DNA from: Pezicula radicicola
Lineage: Eukaryota; Ascomycota; Leotiomycetes; Helotiales; Dermateaceae
Assembly: GCA_003008705.1 (NCBI GenBank)
Contig: PDUO01000114.1
Coordinates: 23,857-87,856, forward strand
DNA: 64,000 nucleotides
Reading direction: 5' to 3'
Of the stretch, positions 34,211 through 46,481 are shown piece after piece. A program made the translations under genes and the position numbers. Under the pieces are notes generated by a model. That model saw nothing but the letters and a program-made list of their open reading frames with translations, searched no databases and had not been told where the DNA came from. The stretch's first letter is position 1, and every line of letters starts with the position of its first letter.

Positions 34211-34956
34211 GTCGGTATAAACCGATATAGTGCCCAATCTAGTAACAACCGGCAAACTAGTGAATATCACATAGTGTGCTGTGTTGTAGTAAGATTAGTT
34301 CGATTCTCTAACTACTAAGTGGAATCGTAGTCTAATTATACAAATCCACAAACAGTGACTAGTCCCGTTTAGGCTAGTGGTGCGGCGCGGCCCGGCTGAG
34401 CGCGGCTTCCCATTGGCCCAGCATGAAGCTAGCGCGCTTACATAATACACACGTGATATCAGAAATGAACGTTCCAACAATTATCTCAGTATATAATAAG
34501 TATAATAGTAAATAGTCTAGTAGAGACGGTAATTTAAGAGAAGGCTTTCTTGGTATTCGCATAGGCTGGGCTGAAGGAGAATGAATCAAACGGCAGCGGC
34601 ATGCAATTAATATCATAATATGTTTGACAGCATTAGGACAATCGAGAATCGTGATTTGAGAGCGGGTCAACTAAAAAGTAAAAGAATGACTGTAATACTA
34701 GCTACTAAGGAAAGGAATAAATTCAACACGGTAACATTTCTTATCCCTACGCGTCGTTCGTTGAAAGCAAATAGGCAAATGAAAGCAGGTCCAAGGAAAC
34801 TGGAAAGCAAAGCAACGCAACTATAACTTATACCCCATTCGACTCCCAACCAACCACCTTCTTTTTTCGCCTAAATTTTTTCTACCAATTCGCCAACTTA
34901 CGCAACCTCTACCTTAAACTTCACGTCCTCCATGTCTCCACTGGTTCCTTCCGCCC

Positions 34957-35942
34957 TCAATTGACATTCTCGTGTCTCTTCCGCTGGTGGTCACGGAGCT
35001 TGTCAGCGCGGTAAAACCCCTTAGAACCACGACGGTTGCACCCATGAACGAGGCAGGGGTACTGAGGAACTCCATGCATTTTTATGTGGCGCTCGAGGTC
35101 ACCCCGGCGGGCAATCATTTTTCCGCATTCAGGACAGCGATGCGGGTTGGTATTGACGTTGGAACGTCGAGATGCCGCACTTCCGGCAATGGGACCAGAC
35201 ACTACAGGAGTAGTGGACATGTTCGTAGCATGGGTAGGCAATACTTGGGCGGCGGACATGCTGGTAGTAGTGGGAAGAGGCAGTTGATTGAAGTTTGCCA
35301 TAGTCGCTTGAGGATTGATGGCTGTTGAATCATCCCACTGAGTAAGTGAATTGAAGTTGGCGAAGCCATTAGACACGACGCCGAAGTCATCGTAGCCACC
35401 AAAGCCAGGAAGCTGGAGGTTTGGATCAGGCTGACCGTTTGCGACGGTATTAGGATGCGCGGGAGAATACTCATAGTCGACCAAACTCAAAGTGGGGGTA
35501 AAGGATTGATCGAAGCCTGCTATCATAGGACTCAAGGTTTGACAAGCTACACCCCAAGCAGGAAGCGTGTTAGAGACATCGGGACTCCATCCATTCCATC
35601 CATTATTGGCAGTGTTCACGGCTTGCTGCTGAAATCCATCATTGCTCGGTGGCAAGTTCGGTGACCAGACAGAGATATGCTGGTCTGGAGTTGCGGTCGC
35701 ATCCAGAATCCCCCCAAGCGCCTGATTGGGGGAGGCATTGTAGCTAGGAGATGTGACGAAAGAGACGGCATCGCAATGATTTCCATTGGCGTTAGTGAAA
35801 TCGGAGCTTGGAGCTGCAAGGTCCCATTGGTTCCAAGAGAGGCTTGAAGCCGAGTCGATTTGATCGCTGTTTGCAACAATTCCATGCTGATTGTGCCCGG
35901 AGCTACTATCACAGCCATCGAGCAGGACACTGGAGGCATACT
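34957..35942 (-). CDS. C2H2 zinc-finger protein (start uncertain)
   Basis: One open frame of about 328 residues from 35942 down to the stop at 34957. It has no in-frame ATG near its upstream end, so a small first exon must lie above 35942 (an ATG at about 36026 begins one candidate, but its phase does not fit). The bulk is low-complexity, rich in Asn, Pro, Ser and Gln. At the C-terminus are two fingers: HRCPECGKMIARRGDLERHIKMH and a longer-spaced CLVHGCNRRGSKGFYRADKLRDHQRKRH. Likely a nuclear DNA-binding protein; target unknown. Confidence 0.7.
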
Positions 35943-36079
35943 CACATTAGCGTCAAAAAAAAAAAATCTTACCTAGCGTAACAATTGCTGCAAAGGGTAC
36001 GAGTAGCTGGTTGGCCGAAGGCATGGATGCGACCGTCTGTTGACATAGTGTCTGAGGGCGAGAATTATGAGTGGTTGTG

Positions 36080-36175
36080 TGCGAAATGGGGCGAAAATAG
36101 GGCGACGAATAAGAGCGGAAGAGGGCTGAAGAGGGCGGAAGAGGGCGAAAACGGGGCGAAAACGGGCGACCAATC
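36080..36175. repeat. Short G/A-rich degenerate tandem repeats
   Basis: Units such as AGAGGGCGGAAG, AGAGGGCTGAAG and CGAAAACGGGG recur between the two divergent C2H2 genes. Apparent protein frames over it are low-complexity artefacts. Confidence 0.6.
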
Positions 36176-36533
36176 AACAAAAGTTTGAGTGTATTTCAGG
36201 GTGCTGTCGAGGTTGCTAGGCTCCGCAGATTTTGGTGGAAGATTAGGAGCGGGAGTCAATGTTTAATAGCTGTGAGAGGCTTGGTCCAAATGCATTAGCT
36301 CAGCCCCATTGCGCAGGGCTACGTGTACGAGTGACATTGTAACAGCACTTTCGTATAGCATCGTGAAAGGGCTGAGTTAACTTTATTGTAGAAGCAGGCG
36401 GCGATAACACCTGCTTTTTCAAACTTTGGTGTCTTCAATCAGTCTACTATTTGTCTCGCTCGCAGTCAACACAATCAAAACTAGCATCGCTATATCCATA
36501 TCCTTTGATACAAATTTTATTCCAACAGACATC

Positions 36534-38412
36534 ATGTCAAGTCCACAGAGAGACGATCGAATCAAAGGATTGATCAGATGCGAATCGTGCCCTAAATCAT
36601 TTGCTGTACGCGGACAGTATAAGTATTGCCCCGGTCCATTTTGAACCTGTCGGCTAGGCTTACAGCTCCTTTTTTAGTCGCCATCGTAAAATCCACACGA
36701 AACCATACCGTTGTGATCACTGCTCGGTAGGATTTGCTCTCAGAAACGACCTCGATCGGCACAAGGCCAAACACGGCGGACGGGTCGATACGAAATTCTA
36801 CTGTCAATGGCCCGACTGTCATTTCAAAGGCGCCTCGCGGAGGGACAATCTTTTGAGGCATATACACAACACGCATGAGGGGAAGAACGCCACAGAACAA
36901 CATGATATGCAGTGTGAGGTTCAGGCGGTCTACGAGAAGTGCCTGAAGGAGCAGAAGGCCTCGACAGAACGTCTGAGTTTCATGAAGGCTGTACAGAGTC
37001 GTAATATCTCAATGGTGAACTTATTGCTCCGGAATGGGGCAGACATTGCAGAGAGAAATGACACAGGACAGACATCATTGCATATCGCTACGCTAAACGG
37101 GGACTTAGAGATGATGCAAATGCTATTCGATGCGGGCATTGATATCGAGGCTAAGGATAACAACGACATGACAGCCCTTTACTATGCAGCAAGGACCAGG
37201 AATGAAGATGTCTTGCAGATTCTTTTGCAACATGGTGCTGGTGCTAGCATCATCGAGAGAAATAAGAATGGTAGCACATTGCTACATAACATCTCCAGTT
37301 CCGGCCATGAAGGAATTGTACGCCTACTTGTGGACCGACTAGTGGAGCTTCATACAGACGTTGATACACTAGACAATGACCAAAGAACTGCACTATACCT
37401 GGCTGCTGAGAACGGGCACAGCGCAGTCGTGGCAAAACTGCTAGCTACGGGCGCTAATAGTGTTGGGAAACCAATGCCATCGTCTACTTCCATAGACAGC
37501 CGGAATTATTACAAGACAGCACTACGAGCAGCTATAAAGCAGGGTCACGAAGCAGTAGTCGATATGCTCCTAGCTGCTGACTGTGAACCAACGGGATTGG
37601 ACCTACAAGCAGCTGTAGAAGAGGGCCATAGAGCGATTGTGGAGAAGCTCGTGGATGCTGGTGCCGATGTTAATGCTTGTCCTCATCATAGTGGTCGGAC
37701 TGCCTTACAAGTAGCTGCAAAGGGGGGCCATGGGGCGACTGTGGAGAAGCTCATGGCTGCTGGTGCCAATGTTAATGCTCCTCCTGGTTCTTATTGTCAG
37801 ACTGCCTTACAAGCAGCTGCAGAGGGAGGCCATAAAGCGATTGTAGAGAAGCTTATAGCTGTTGGTGCCGATGTCAATGCTGCTGCTTCTACTAGATATA
37901 GTGGCCGGACGGCACTACAAGCGGCTGCAGAAAGGGGGTATATAGCAGTAGTAGAAGCTCTCTTAGCTGCTGGTGCCGATGTCAATGCTGCTGCTCCTAC
38001 TGGATATAATAACTCGACGGCACTACAAGCGGCTGCAGGAAGGGGGCATATAGCAGTAGTAGAAGCTCTCTTAGCTGCTGGTGCCGATGTCAATGCTGCT
38101 GCTCCTACTGGATATAATAACTCGACGGCACTACAAATGGCTGCAGGAAGGGGGTATATAGCAGTAGTAGAAGCTCTCTTAGCTACTGGTGCCGATGTCA
38201 ATGCTGCTGCTTCTACTAGATATAGTGGCTGGACGGCACTACGAGCGGCTGCAGGAGGGGGGCATATAGCAGTAGTAGAAGCTCTCTTAGCTGCTGGTGC
38301 CGATGTCAATGCTACTAGTGCCGGTAGTGGCCGGACAGCACTACAAGTAACTGCAGGACGGGGCCATCAATTGATTGTAGATATTCTACTAGGTGCTGGA
38401 GCAGTTAAATAG
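36534..38412 (+). CDS. C2H2 zinc-finger plus ankyrin-repeat protein
   Basis: Exons 36534-36622 and 36678-38412, 607 residues. The intron interrupts the first finger; removing it gives CESCPKSFAVRGQYNRHRKIH, then YRCDHCSVGFALRNDLDRHKAKH and a third finger (FYCQWPDCHFKGASRRDNLLRHIHNTH by parts, residues about 70-98). From about residue 130 onward come roughly a dozen ankyrin repeats (GQTSLHIATLNGDLEMMQMLFDAG, TALQAAAERGYIAVVEALLAAGADV and similar). The last repeats are 36 residues rather than 33 because of an extra AAPTGYNNS-type loop. Zinc-finger/ankyrin proteins of this design are common and variable in Sordariomycetes/Leotiomycetes-type genomes; function is unknown. The frame is intact. Confidence 0.82.
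37861..38340 (+). repeat. Near-identical 108-bp tandem repeats encoding ankyrin units
   Basis: At least four units (starts near 37921, 38029, 38137 and 38245) repeat almost base for base: GCAGTAGTAGAAGCTCTCTT, GCTGCTGGTGCCGATGTCAA. They contain few of the C-to-T changes seen in repeats elsewhere here, so they are recent or too short to trigger RIP. Confidence 0.85.
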
Positions 38413-40589
38413 GTGCAAAGGCTTATTCGGGGCTGATGAGTCTCAACCTCGTTATCGAGAAGTATAGGCAATAGTTGACCGATTTTGATGCAACGCCAGG
38501 GCAGCCAGTAGCTAGGAGATGAGAAAAGCTAAGAAATTTAGATATTGCCCATTGACGGCTCTAAGAGAATGCCTCCCCAAAAGACCTCTTATAAGATGAA
38601 GCAAGCAGGGAAATGGTTCAGACGATGATAAAGAGATTTGGGATGTATCGCCGGGAATGGCTCCGTGGTCCTCTTCGTCTCAAAGACGTGGAGTTTTGGG
38701 GGCGCAAGAAAATAGAACTTGACCCGGATATATTGGATTCGTAGTTTCTAGATGTTATAGCTGGTAAAGAAACAGATATTCAGACTATCCATGACTGGAT
38801 TGTCAAGCGTGGAGAGGCAATCGGTAGTCTCTGTCGAACTCACAAATATATTACTATGAAGTGAAGAAGAAGACCGAAGTGAATCGCATTAAGATCGAGG
38901 CCAGGGAACATAGCCGAAGCCTCACGAGGCTCAGGAGAAAGAATTGGATGAACAGGCTTATTATGGTACTAACAAGCTGTAGGTAAAAAGAATTAGGAAG
39001 CAGCAGCGTTAGCGAGACATGCTTCGGAAACAACCGCTGCCTGAAACCTATGTGAAGCATCAAATCTTGAAATTGTCCAAATCATAAACAAGTCCTTCAT
39101 AGAGATTTTTTGGAATAGACATAATGCTATCATCCAACTGGAAATGCGTCAAAATTGGCGTGCAATCATCCCCTAACGCGAGAAGGACATTGAAATACAC
39201 CTTCTCGGACGATGTGGTGTAAGGAATAGGTTGGTTCAACAATTCTAGGAAGCAGACATAGACCGCCCTGCAACCATCTTCTTCCCTACTCTAGAGCTAA
39301 CCCGTCGAGACCCGCGAATTTACCACCAGAGTTGAACTCCTTGAGGGAGGGAATCGGTTAGCTATTCGTGAAGTTGTCGTAAATTAGCCAACAGTGTTTG
39401 AATAGCTTAAGTAATTACTGAGTATCATAATAGGCTAGCATTTAGTACTGAGGCCACCTGTCCGCACACATCACCTTATTCTAATAAATTGAATATATTA
39501 CACTCATCGTGGCCTACTACGCCTACCGTAGCTTATAATCTCAATAAACAGGTTGCCGTAGAAGCTAGTCTAAACTTGGTAACCTATCTTTTAGGCTTGA
39601 GCTTATTTAAATATTTCTCCCCCTGCAATCGAACAATCACTGCTTTGTTCGATTACGTTGTACCGAACAAGATCTTCTTCCTGTTGCTATTCTAGGCCTT
39701 CAAGACTGTATGAAGGTATAATGTAAATGTCCTGACCTGCATCTCTAGGCGTTGTCGACACCTATAACGAGGCCGGTTTTCCAACTTGGTCGGTCTCCTA
39801 ATTTGGTTAAGTATGGTGGCCGTCGACGCAAGACCACCTGCCTGCCTTGAAAACCAACCGATGTCTACCTTAGTACATATAAAGTATTCCTTAAGACTGC
39901 TTTTCAGAGGACTCTTCGCACCTTGGGGGTTCTTTGAGGACCAGTGTCTCCCTTTGCTTGAATTATTTACTCTGTATTGTGGACCTCAACAGTAAGATTA
40001 TACTACCAGCGAGGCTGCCAGCCTGATTCACAAGATACCGCCAACATGAAGGATAGCTGATAATAGCAACACTGCCAATGAAACCTATCGGAGTCGGTAA
40101 GTTACACGCTAGGGGAAGTTATTACGGTACTGATTTTGTTAGATTTGAACGATCTACTAACACTTTGCATATATAATGAACTCCTCCTCTTCCGAGCAGA
40201 TGCTTCTGCCACAGAAGTCTCGTTTAAAAATCCATACTAGTTGAAGCAAAAGACTTTGCACTCTGTTGCTAATGCACTTGAACTAGACTATGAGTACTGG
40301 AAGAGCTTGAGGCAGGTTAGGATTAGTAAGCCTGAATCAGGACCAGAACAAGCTGAACCAATTCCGGTTGAAACACCAAACCCGGGCGTCTAGACGGCTT
40401 GGGCAACGCGCCAGATATCAGCATTGATCCACAGCTCCATGATTTGTTGAGTCCTCTGGATTTTCCAAGCTGGTCTTATGGAGATGGAATTCAGACATCA
40501 GATATCGCTCTATCCCCACGAGACGATCTACTAAGCTTCGACGAGAATGAGATGTCGCCCATCTTCAACAACAATCTACACTTGTTCTA
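38413..40589. other. Gene-poor stretch with weak relics
   Basis: No gene is secure. 38540-39060 reads like broken coding DNA. Near its right end, 40255-40395 (DYEYWKSLRQVRISKPESG-like) and 40399-40590 (ISIDPQLHDLLSPLDFPSW, ending NNNLHLF) look like the tail of a lost regulator in two frames. It abuts the transporter relic at 40590. Confidence 0.35.
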
Positions 40590-40712
40590 AAGTGCTAATC
40601 CTACGAGTTTAAAGTGCTTTATAATCGCTCTAGCTAATCCTAATTATACTTTATATAATCTTTGCTCTTAAATCCCCTTAGTAGCTAGTCTAAAAGGGCT
40701 ACCGGGCCATGG
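40590..40712 (+). pseudogene. RIP-mutated duplicate of part of the MFS transporter at 46482-48303
   Basis: This segment lines up base for base with 47229-47348, including the last bases of that gene's first intron and the start of its second exon. Almost all differences are C-to-T or G-to-A in the copy (for example TGCGAG to TACGAG, CCAATCCCAAT to CTAATCCTAAT, TTGGTGGTTGG to TTAGTAGCTAG). Presence of intron sequence shows a DNA-level duplication rather than a retrocopy. It has no coding capacity. Confidence 0.85.
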
Positions 40713-40879
40713 TGAGTCTCCCAGGCTACATGACTGCGCGCACAACACAGCTAATGTTTGGCCCCGAATAGTATCATGTAACTTGCTGTCGGTTGCAGTG
40801 TTGATTGGAGAGCGGGGCGCCGCAAAGATTGCTAAGTATCTAGGAATTGACGAAGCATTGCTGCTCTAAGCGTGAACTC

Positions 40880-41390
40880 CGGTATAGTTGATTATTATTA
40901 GGGATGTTGCAAGTTGTGTCGGCGAGTTTATAAATTGCTTAATTTATAAATTAGTTATCTCCTATGCTGTACTTATCTATATTCAACATGGACATAATAT
41001 AAGCTTCTATTTAAACATTAAGTATATACACCCTCTATATCTTTATGTGTGTGTGTACAATAAAATTCGAGCTTCTATAAGCTATAAAGTAATAAAACTA
41101 TATAAAAAAGTAAAGGTATATAGCTATATAGAAAGACTCCTATATAAATTATATATACTATTATACTCTAGATATAGATAAGTACTATATAGGAGATAGA
41201 TTTAGTAAAATATAGATTAGTCTTATTAAATCAAATAGATAACTTATAAGTATAAGGCTTATAGAGGCTTATTATATAGTTTATTAGAGCGCTAAGACTT
41301 TATAATTTAAATAGTTAATTATTAAATTTAATAAATATATAAGAATAATCACATAATTACTACCAACAAGATAGTTGTCTATTTGATTTG
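40880..41390. repeat. AT-rich, RIP-like island
   Basis: A/T-dominated with strings of TATA-type steps. The 97-residue frame here (rich in Tyr, Ile, Leu, Lys) is a composition artefact. It borders the SDR gene at 41460. Confidence 0.65.
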
Positions 41391-41459
41391 GCATTTCCGT
41401 TTAATTTAGCATTAACTATCATCTTTAAAAGACAAGTGTTCTACAACAAAGAGAACTAT

Positions 41460-42380
41460 CTACCAGATACAATATCCCCCATCAACTATAATATCTGCAC
41501 CCGTAGTAAAGGTGCTAGCATCGCTTGCAAGGTAGAGATATATGCCTTTCAACTCTTTCGCATCTGCCTCCCGTCTCATTGGCGTCAAGCTGAACCATGT
41601 ATCCTTCATCTCTTTCGAACAACCGGCAGAGATTGGAGTCTTGATATATCCAGGAGAAACGGAATTGACTCGAGCAAAGCCTGCCCACTCAAGCGCAAGT
41701 GACTTGGCTAGATGGATCATTGCTGCTTTGGATGAATTATAGCAAGCCTGGTTTTGTGGGACATTGGCAATATGGCCCGAGATTGAAGCTGTGAAAATGA
41801 GGCTTCCGGAACCTTGTTTCCGGAATATCTTGCCGGCTTCTTTGGCGCAGTAGTATGCGCTACTGAGATTGACGCCCATGAGCGTATCCAAATTCTCCAC
41901 TGGGTCATCAATGCCACCTACATTTTGTCAGCGAAGGGTCTCTGAGATTGTTGGAACTAAAACTACCCGCTGGGATAGACATTCCCGCATTCGCGATCAT
42001 AACATCTAGTCTTCCAAAGTCCATCAAAACCGCGGCAACCTGGTCCCGATCCTCTTCGTAGTTTTGAACAGCGCATTGGTATGCCTTTGCTTTCACCCCG
42101 AAGTCCTTTCCAATGGTGGCCACAAGCTTTTCAGTATGTGTGGCCTTGCCGAACCAGAGTGCAATCTAATGCTTTGTCAGTCTTGCCATTATCTCATTTC
42201 GTGTAGGGAACTTCCGTTGCAACCTGCTTCAGCAAGTGCTCGAGCAACTTCATATCCGATCCCTCCTGAAGCACCCGTGATAATCGCAACTCTGCCTTTC
42301 ATATTAAACATCTCCATGACGCTGTCTGATAGCTTCGGCATTGGCGCCCATTCTTGACTGGAGGCTTCGGTTGAACCCAT
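41460..42380 (-). CDS. Classical SDR 1, sorbose-reductase/mannitol-dehydrogenase-like
   Basis: Exons 42380-42216, 42165-41967 and 41917-41460 give 273 residues if the first intron is removed. Landmarks: NADP site AIITGASGGIGYEVARALAEAG, MIANAGMSI, catalytic Ser in IFTASISGH, Tyr-Lys in CYNSSKAAMIHLAKSLALEW, VNSVSPGYIKT and terminal GADIIVDGG. That is the Sou1/NADP-mannitol dehydrogenase-like group, which interconverts ketoses and polyols. The first intron that restores the reading frame would start with GG (GGAAGT at 42215-42210) rather than GT; the nearby GT (GTTGCA) gives the wrong frame. The gene may therefore be mis-spliced. Its paralogue is at 45553-44560; the two flank the MDR dehydrogenase. 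Confidence 0.82.
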
Positions 42381-42660
42381 TGTGTGGCAAATGTTCGATC
42401 TTTCAATGAATGCAACAGCAGTTCAGTCAGCCCGTCGGCTTGCCACTCCTGGTGTGGTAGACCGTTTCCCAACGCCACACGCATCCCTTGCGGGGGCGAA
42501 GAAAGCGGGGGGAAATTCTGATGGCTTAAACCTAAGATCTGGAGAACCATAGATATACGTCCAGTATTCAAAGCATTTGTTTCTTGAACCTTTCACTACT
42601 GCCAAAATCAAATCAATCCTTGTATCCAAGAGAACAATTTTCACTAAATCTCCCTTCAAA

Positions 42661-44026
42661 ATGACAAAGCTAGCCGTAAGACTCTTGCTGCCACTATAAA
42701 TCCTGCTATTTCTTTGTACTGAGATGTTACAGGGTGAGAATCCAGCATTTGTACTGCGTTCCATTGGCCAAGCAGATTTTGAAGATCGAGAGATTCCCAA
42801 ACTCAGAGATCCTTGGGATGTCCGAGTTCACATTGCGCAGACTGGAATATGTGGCTCAGACTTGAATTATTACGACACTGGGCGAATCGGAGGTCAGTAA
42901 TGAGCCGTGTTCAGCGATAAAACCTGTGGCAACCACTAACGCTTGATTGACACTTAATAAATGCAGACTTCGTCCTCACCACGCCAATCATACTTGGTCA
43001 TGAAAGCTCCGGCACAGTAGTAGAAATTGGGCCCTCTGTGAAGAATCTCAAAGTTGGTGACCGAGTCGCTATTGAGCCAGGTGTTCCTTGCAGGCAGTAC
43101 GCCATCATTCCAGTTACTTAAATTTCCTGCTAATATACTGAAGCTGCGACTATTGCCGCTCTGGATCCTACAATCTCTGCCCTGATACGGTGTTTGCAGC
43201 CACTCCACCATGGGATGGCACACTGGCCAAATATTACATAGTCGCTGCTGACTACTGCGTTCCTCTCCCAGAGCACATGGATATGGAACAAGGTGCAATG
43301 GTGGAGCCTGTCGCCTGTGCCGTGCAGATGACAAAAGTTGGAAACGTGAAAGCGAACCAGACCATTGTTGTGTTTGGTTGCGGACCCATCGGCCTTCTCT
43401 GTCAGAAAATCTCGAAGATATATGGCGCGAAGAAGGTAATTGGAGTAGATATTAGCAAAGGACGACTGGATTTTGCAAAGACCTATGGCGCTGATGATAC
43501 TTTCATGCCTCCTACAAAGCCGGCAGATGTGAAAACGGACATGGAGTGGAATGAAAAGGTGGCTACTATGATCAAGGAAAAATTCGATCTTGGCGATGGA
43601 CCAGAGGTTGTGATAGAAGCCACTGGATCAGCTGCTTGTATTGCAACAGGAATATATGTGGTTAAGAAAGGCGGTACCTACGTCCAAGCAGGCATGGGCA
43701 AAGAGGTAAGCCTTTAACCCTATCCTCGCAAATCCCAAACACCTTGAGACTATTACTAATTCGAAGTTTAGATTGTGGACTTTCCAATTACTATTGCATG
43801 CATTCGGGATCTCACAATCCGAGGATCTATTCGATACACTACAGGCTGTTATAAAGCCGCTGTAGATCTAGTCGCCAGCGGAAAGATTGATGTGAAACCG
43901 TTGGTCACCAACAGGTTTAAGTTTGAGGATACCAAGGAGGCGTTTCAATTAGTCCGAAAGAAGAAGGAGGATGTAATCAAGGTCTTGATCCAGGGTATTC
44001 AAAACTCGCGTGGCTGTACAGAGTGA
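42661..44026 (+). CDS. Zinc MDR polyol dehydrogenase (sorbitol/xylitol dehydrogenase-like)
   Basis: Exons 42661-42675, 42733-42892, 42967-43096, 43144-43705 and 43772-44026 give 373 residues. Catalytic zinc ligands are visible in [10 protein letters not shown] and GHESSG; the structural zinc cysteines are PCRHCDYCRSG to NLC. The substrate-domain block [11 protein letters not shown] and the NAD site [15 protein letters not shown] follow, then VIGVDIS, whose Asp indicates NAD preference. C-terminal [22 protein letters not shown] is typical of sorbitol/xylitol/arabinitol dehydrogenases. It oxidises a polyol to a ketose. The first exon is only 15 nt. It shares an upstream region of about 280 bp with the divergent SDR 1. 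Confidence 0.9.
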
Positions 44027-44559
44027 AGACGTAGGGATTTGTGGTGTGGGTGAGCAATAGGCGAATGGAGGTGCAGATATACTGTGTTGGAATTTCTTTA
44101 ACAATCAAATTTACATTAGCCCTGTGGTTCAGTCTGCCTCATGATTCTCTCATGAATTTAGTGGTTGAGAATTCCCTTCGTAAATAGAAAACTGTCTGCT
44201 ACAAGCCTCCCAGACACCTCCTCGAATTTTGATAGATATTCTTGTTTCTGGCACCCTCGAACTACATAGTTGATTGTATTTATGGGTAGTACTCCATATG
44301 TTGGTTTAATTTCTGCATTGATAGTTTGCCATATATTACGGTATTTATTTGCAAAGCCGTTCGAAAAGGCACCTGCGAGATGAGTTGAGTGATAGGGTTG
44401 AGTAAAGAAAATATAGCTAGTTCTGATACTCCTGGAATGGAAATTCACTGAAGAGTAGTTAAAGGCTGTTCAAAATTGGGTTTAACATGTAGCCATTGAT
44501 ATCGACAAGAAATATAGCAGAAGTCTTAAATACTTTTCTACATCGATTCTTCAGAAATC

Positions 44560-45553
<994 letters not shown>

Positions 45554-46481
45554 GATTGACACAATGATCTCTGTCTGCTTCCTCGGCTCTAAACTTTGTC
45601 TTTATATTGCTTCGATTGCTGTCCTCGCCGATTATCGAACATGGGTCTTACACTCCGAATTGTGAAATCCAATATCGGGCAACAGGCACCCGCCGGAGAA
45701 GGAAGTCTCAAAAACCCCTGCGTCTCAGGAGCCACCAATACGCTCGGCTCATCTCCGATAAATTGTGATTTATGAGCGCATTTCGGTCATAATTCTGACT
45801 TGGCATTGTAGATACTGTTCTGAGCTGCGATTTGAGATGTTGAATAGAGCTGTCGTTGCAGGTGAGTTCCAAGCCATGCATGTAGCCCTTCCGGGCACTC
45901 AGTGTCATCCTTCGTACTATAACTCTTAGCGACCTTCAAGAAAGGAATATCAAAGCAGCTAACTTAAAGCCCCCTTCCTGTGTCTTGTCTTAGCTTGCTT
46001 CTTAGACCGTTACTTTGCCTAATATTGCTCTACAGAAAAGGATAATCGCTCCCGTTAAATTGGGAGTTAGACGCCAAGGCGGACACAGTTGCCCGCCTAG
46101 CGAGAAAGGAGCTGAGAAGTTTTCCACCAATAGTACTAATCGTTATAGCTAAATGAGACGTAGTCAAGTTGACTCAGCTGATCAGCAACAAAGATTGATA
46201 GGCCATAGGGCAAGAGAAACTATTGTCTGCGCCAACGTTAACGTTATAACCCCGAGAATTCCCACCCGCGTTTTTACCCCATGATTGTTAGTCGATCTAG
46301 GCGTTCTTGAAATCCGGGGAGGAGCTAAAGGTCCTGGGTGTGTTTCCCACTTAAAGGAAGCGAGCATACGGAGCCTTACTGCAAGTCTGACTTCCGACTT
46401 TCATGCCTTTATTGCATTATTCTATTCATTGAATCAATCATTCGTCAAACTTACTATAATTAAACTCACCATAACTTGACA
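45554..46481. other. Divergent intergenic region between SDR 2 and the transporter
   Basis: No gene is seen. This spacer should hold promoters of both genes, allowing co-regulation. The 5' leader of the transporter (about 46400-46481) is pyrimidine-rich. No binding site could be assigned with confidence. Confidence 0.5.

Noticed and set aside
35953..36259. Several overlapping 60-75 residue frames rich in Pro, Phe, Arg and Ser
   Set aside because: They translate the same G/A-rich tandem repeat in different frames and are artefacts.
40590..40712. Possible retrocopy of the transporter
   Set aside because: The copy contains sequence from the source gene's first intron, so it arose by DNA duplication.
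40888..41181. 97-residue frame in AT-rich DNA
   Set aside because: Composition-driven (Tyr, Ile, Leu, Lys); no motif and RIP-like context.
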